From positions 43,726 through 107,725 of the forward strand of contig NZ_LNQB01000064.1 of NCBI RefSeq assembly GCF_001651875.1: a stretch of 64,000 nt of DNA, given 5' to 3'. This stretch comes from Sinorhizobium saheli (GTDB taxonomy: Bacteria > Pseudomonadota > Alphaproteobacteria > Rhizobiales > Rhizobiaceae). The first letter of the stretch is position 1. Every line of letters starts with the position of its first letter. Below, piece after piece: positions 63,742 to 64,000 of this stretch. Under the pieces are notes generated by a model that was not told where the DNA came from, ran no database searches, and saw only the letters and a list, made by a program, of their open reading frames with translations. Position numbers and translations under genes: made by a program.

Positions 63742-64000
63742 TCAGAACTCCTCCCAGTCGGCCGCGGCAGCCGTCGCTGCGCCACGGCCGCCAAAGGCGC
63801 CGGCGAGCTTGCGGGAAAGGGCGCGAGCGGGCGAGGCGACCGGACGGCTGTCCGGCGCGGCCGCACGCGGGGCCATGCCGCCCTCGAGCTTGAAGCGGGC
63901 GATCAGCCGCGCGAGATTCGCCGCCTCGTCGGCGAGCCGGCTCGTCGCCGCCGTCGATTCCTCGACCATCGCCGCGTTCTGCTGCGTCACCTGGTCCATC
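63742..64000 (-). CDS. Methyl-accepting chemotaxis protein, C-terminal end (partial)
   Basis: Only the last 86 or so residues are in the window; the gene continues beyond its right edge. The visible part has the end of the MCP signalling domain (MDQVTQQNAAMVEESTAATSR, with a methylation-type Glu-Glu/Ala-Ala pattern) and the C-terminal helix LADEAANLARLIARFKLE. A flexible Ala/Arg/Pro linker ends in the pentapeptide DWEEF, which resembles the NWETF-type docking site of the methyltransferase CheR. It would sense ligands for chemotaxis. The ligand domain is outside the window. Confidence 0.9.
   Translation of the reverse strand, partial: MDQVTQQNAAMVEESTAATSRLADEAANLARLIARFKLEGGMAPRAAAPDSRPVASPARALSRKLAGAFGGRGAATAAAADWEEF

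Overview
The window is GC-rich chromosomal DNA from an alphaproteobacterium of the Rhizobiaceae, most likely Sinorhizobium/Ensifer. Three things point there. The gene set includes homospermidine synthase, an Omp10 lipoprotein, DUF1192/DUF1244/DUF2312/DUF817/DUF882 proteins, CpdR, RcdA and TacA. The gene order matches what I remember of the S. meliloti chromosome (pyk, tacA, hss, omp10, 5'-nucleotidase, hemH, galU, gltBD, ibpA, hisN, cpdR). The intergenic regions carry rhizobial mosaic repeats (RIME1-type units and a TCAGGTGA-palindrome element). No database was consulted.

Layout: 0-11 kb holds an MFS exporter with a DUF1192 protein, a candidate sRNA, rcdA behind a CtrA box, rpmE, an ABC exporter, an orphan TctC-type receptor, an FAD dehydrogenase and a MotA/OmpA-like envelope motor pair. 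11-24 kb holds an IMPase, a lower-GC HEAT-like gene of accessory look, ThiE-like and Sel1 genes, a TSUP permease, an ArsR regulator, DUF817, two DUF465 genes, purEK, rpmJ, pyk and an N-formylglutamate amidohydrolase. 24-39 kb holds gapR, a DUF882 protein, tacA, pepF, pabBC, a GGDEF protein, homospermidine synthase, an Omp10 lipoprotein, a LysM-tailed 5'-nucleotidase and hemH. 39-57 kb holds a membrane GGDEF protein, qmcA-nfeD, an outer-membrane barrel, galU, an MltB-type transglycosylase, a DUF459 protein, gltDB, threonine aldolase and ibpA. 57-64 kb holds a hydrolase, hisN, an mmgR/alpha-r8 sRNA, a second amidohydrolase, cpdR, tRNA-Val(GAC), a DUF433/DUF5615 toxin-antitoxin pair, two tandem paralogous sRNA candidates and the end of a chemoreceptor gene.

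Most genes are housekeeping: purine, folate, haem, polyamine, glutamate and histidine synthesis, and envelope maintenance. One theme is cell-cycle control. RcdA and CpdR are two parts of the ClpXP system that degrades CtrA, GapR is a chromosome-structuring protein, and TacA is a sigma-54 regulator. rcdA itself has a TTAA-N7-TTAA CtrA site.

The least ordinary signals are in RNA and repeats. Two tandem sRNA candidates (63.2 and 63.5 kb) share an identical 16-nt apical segment on stems with different but still pairing sequences, and both end in intrinsic terminators. Others are a ROSE thermometer with an RpoH promoter before ibpA, an mmgR-like sRNA between hisN and the amidohydrolase gene, a further sRNA candidate under a palindromic CtrA-type box before rcdA, and a mosaic repeat inserted into a RIME1 copy between TAG duplications.
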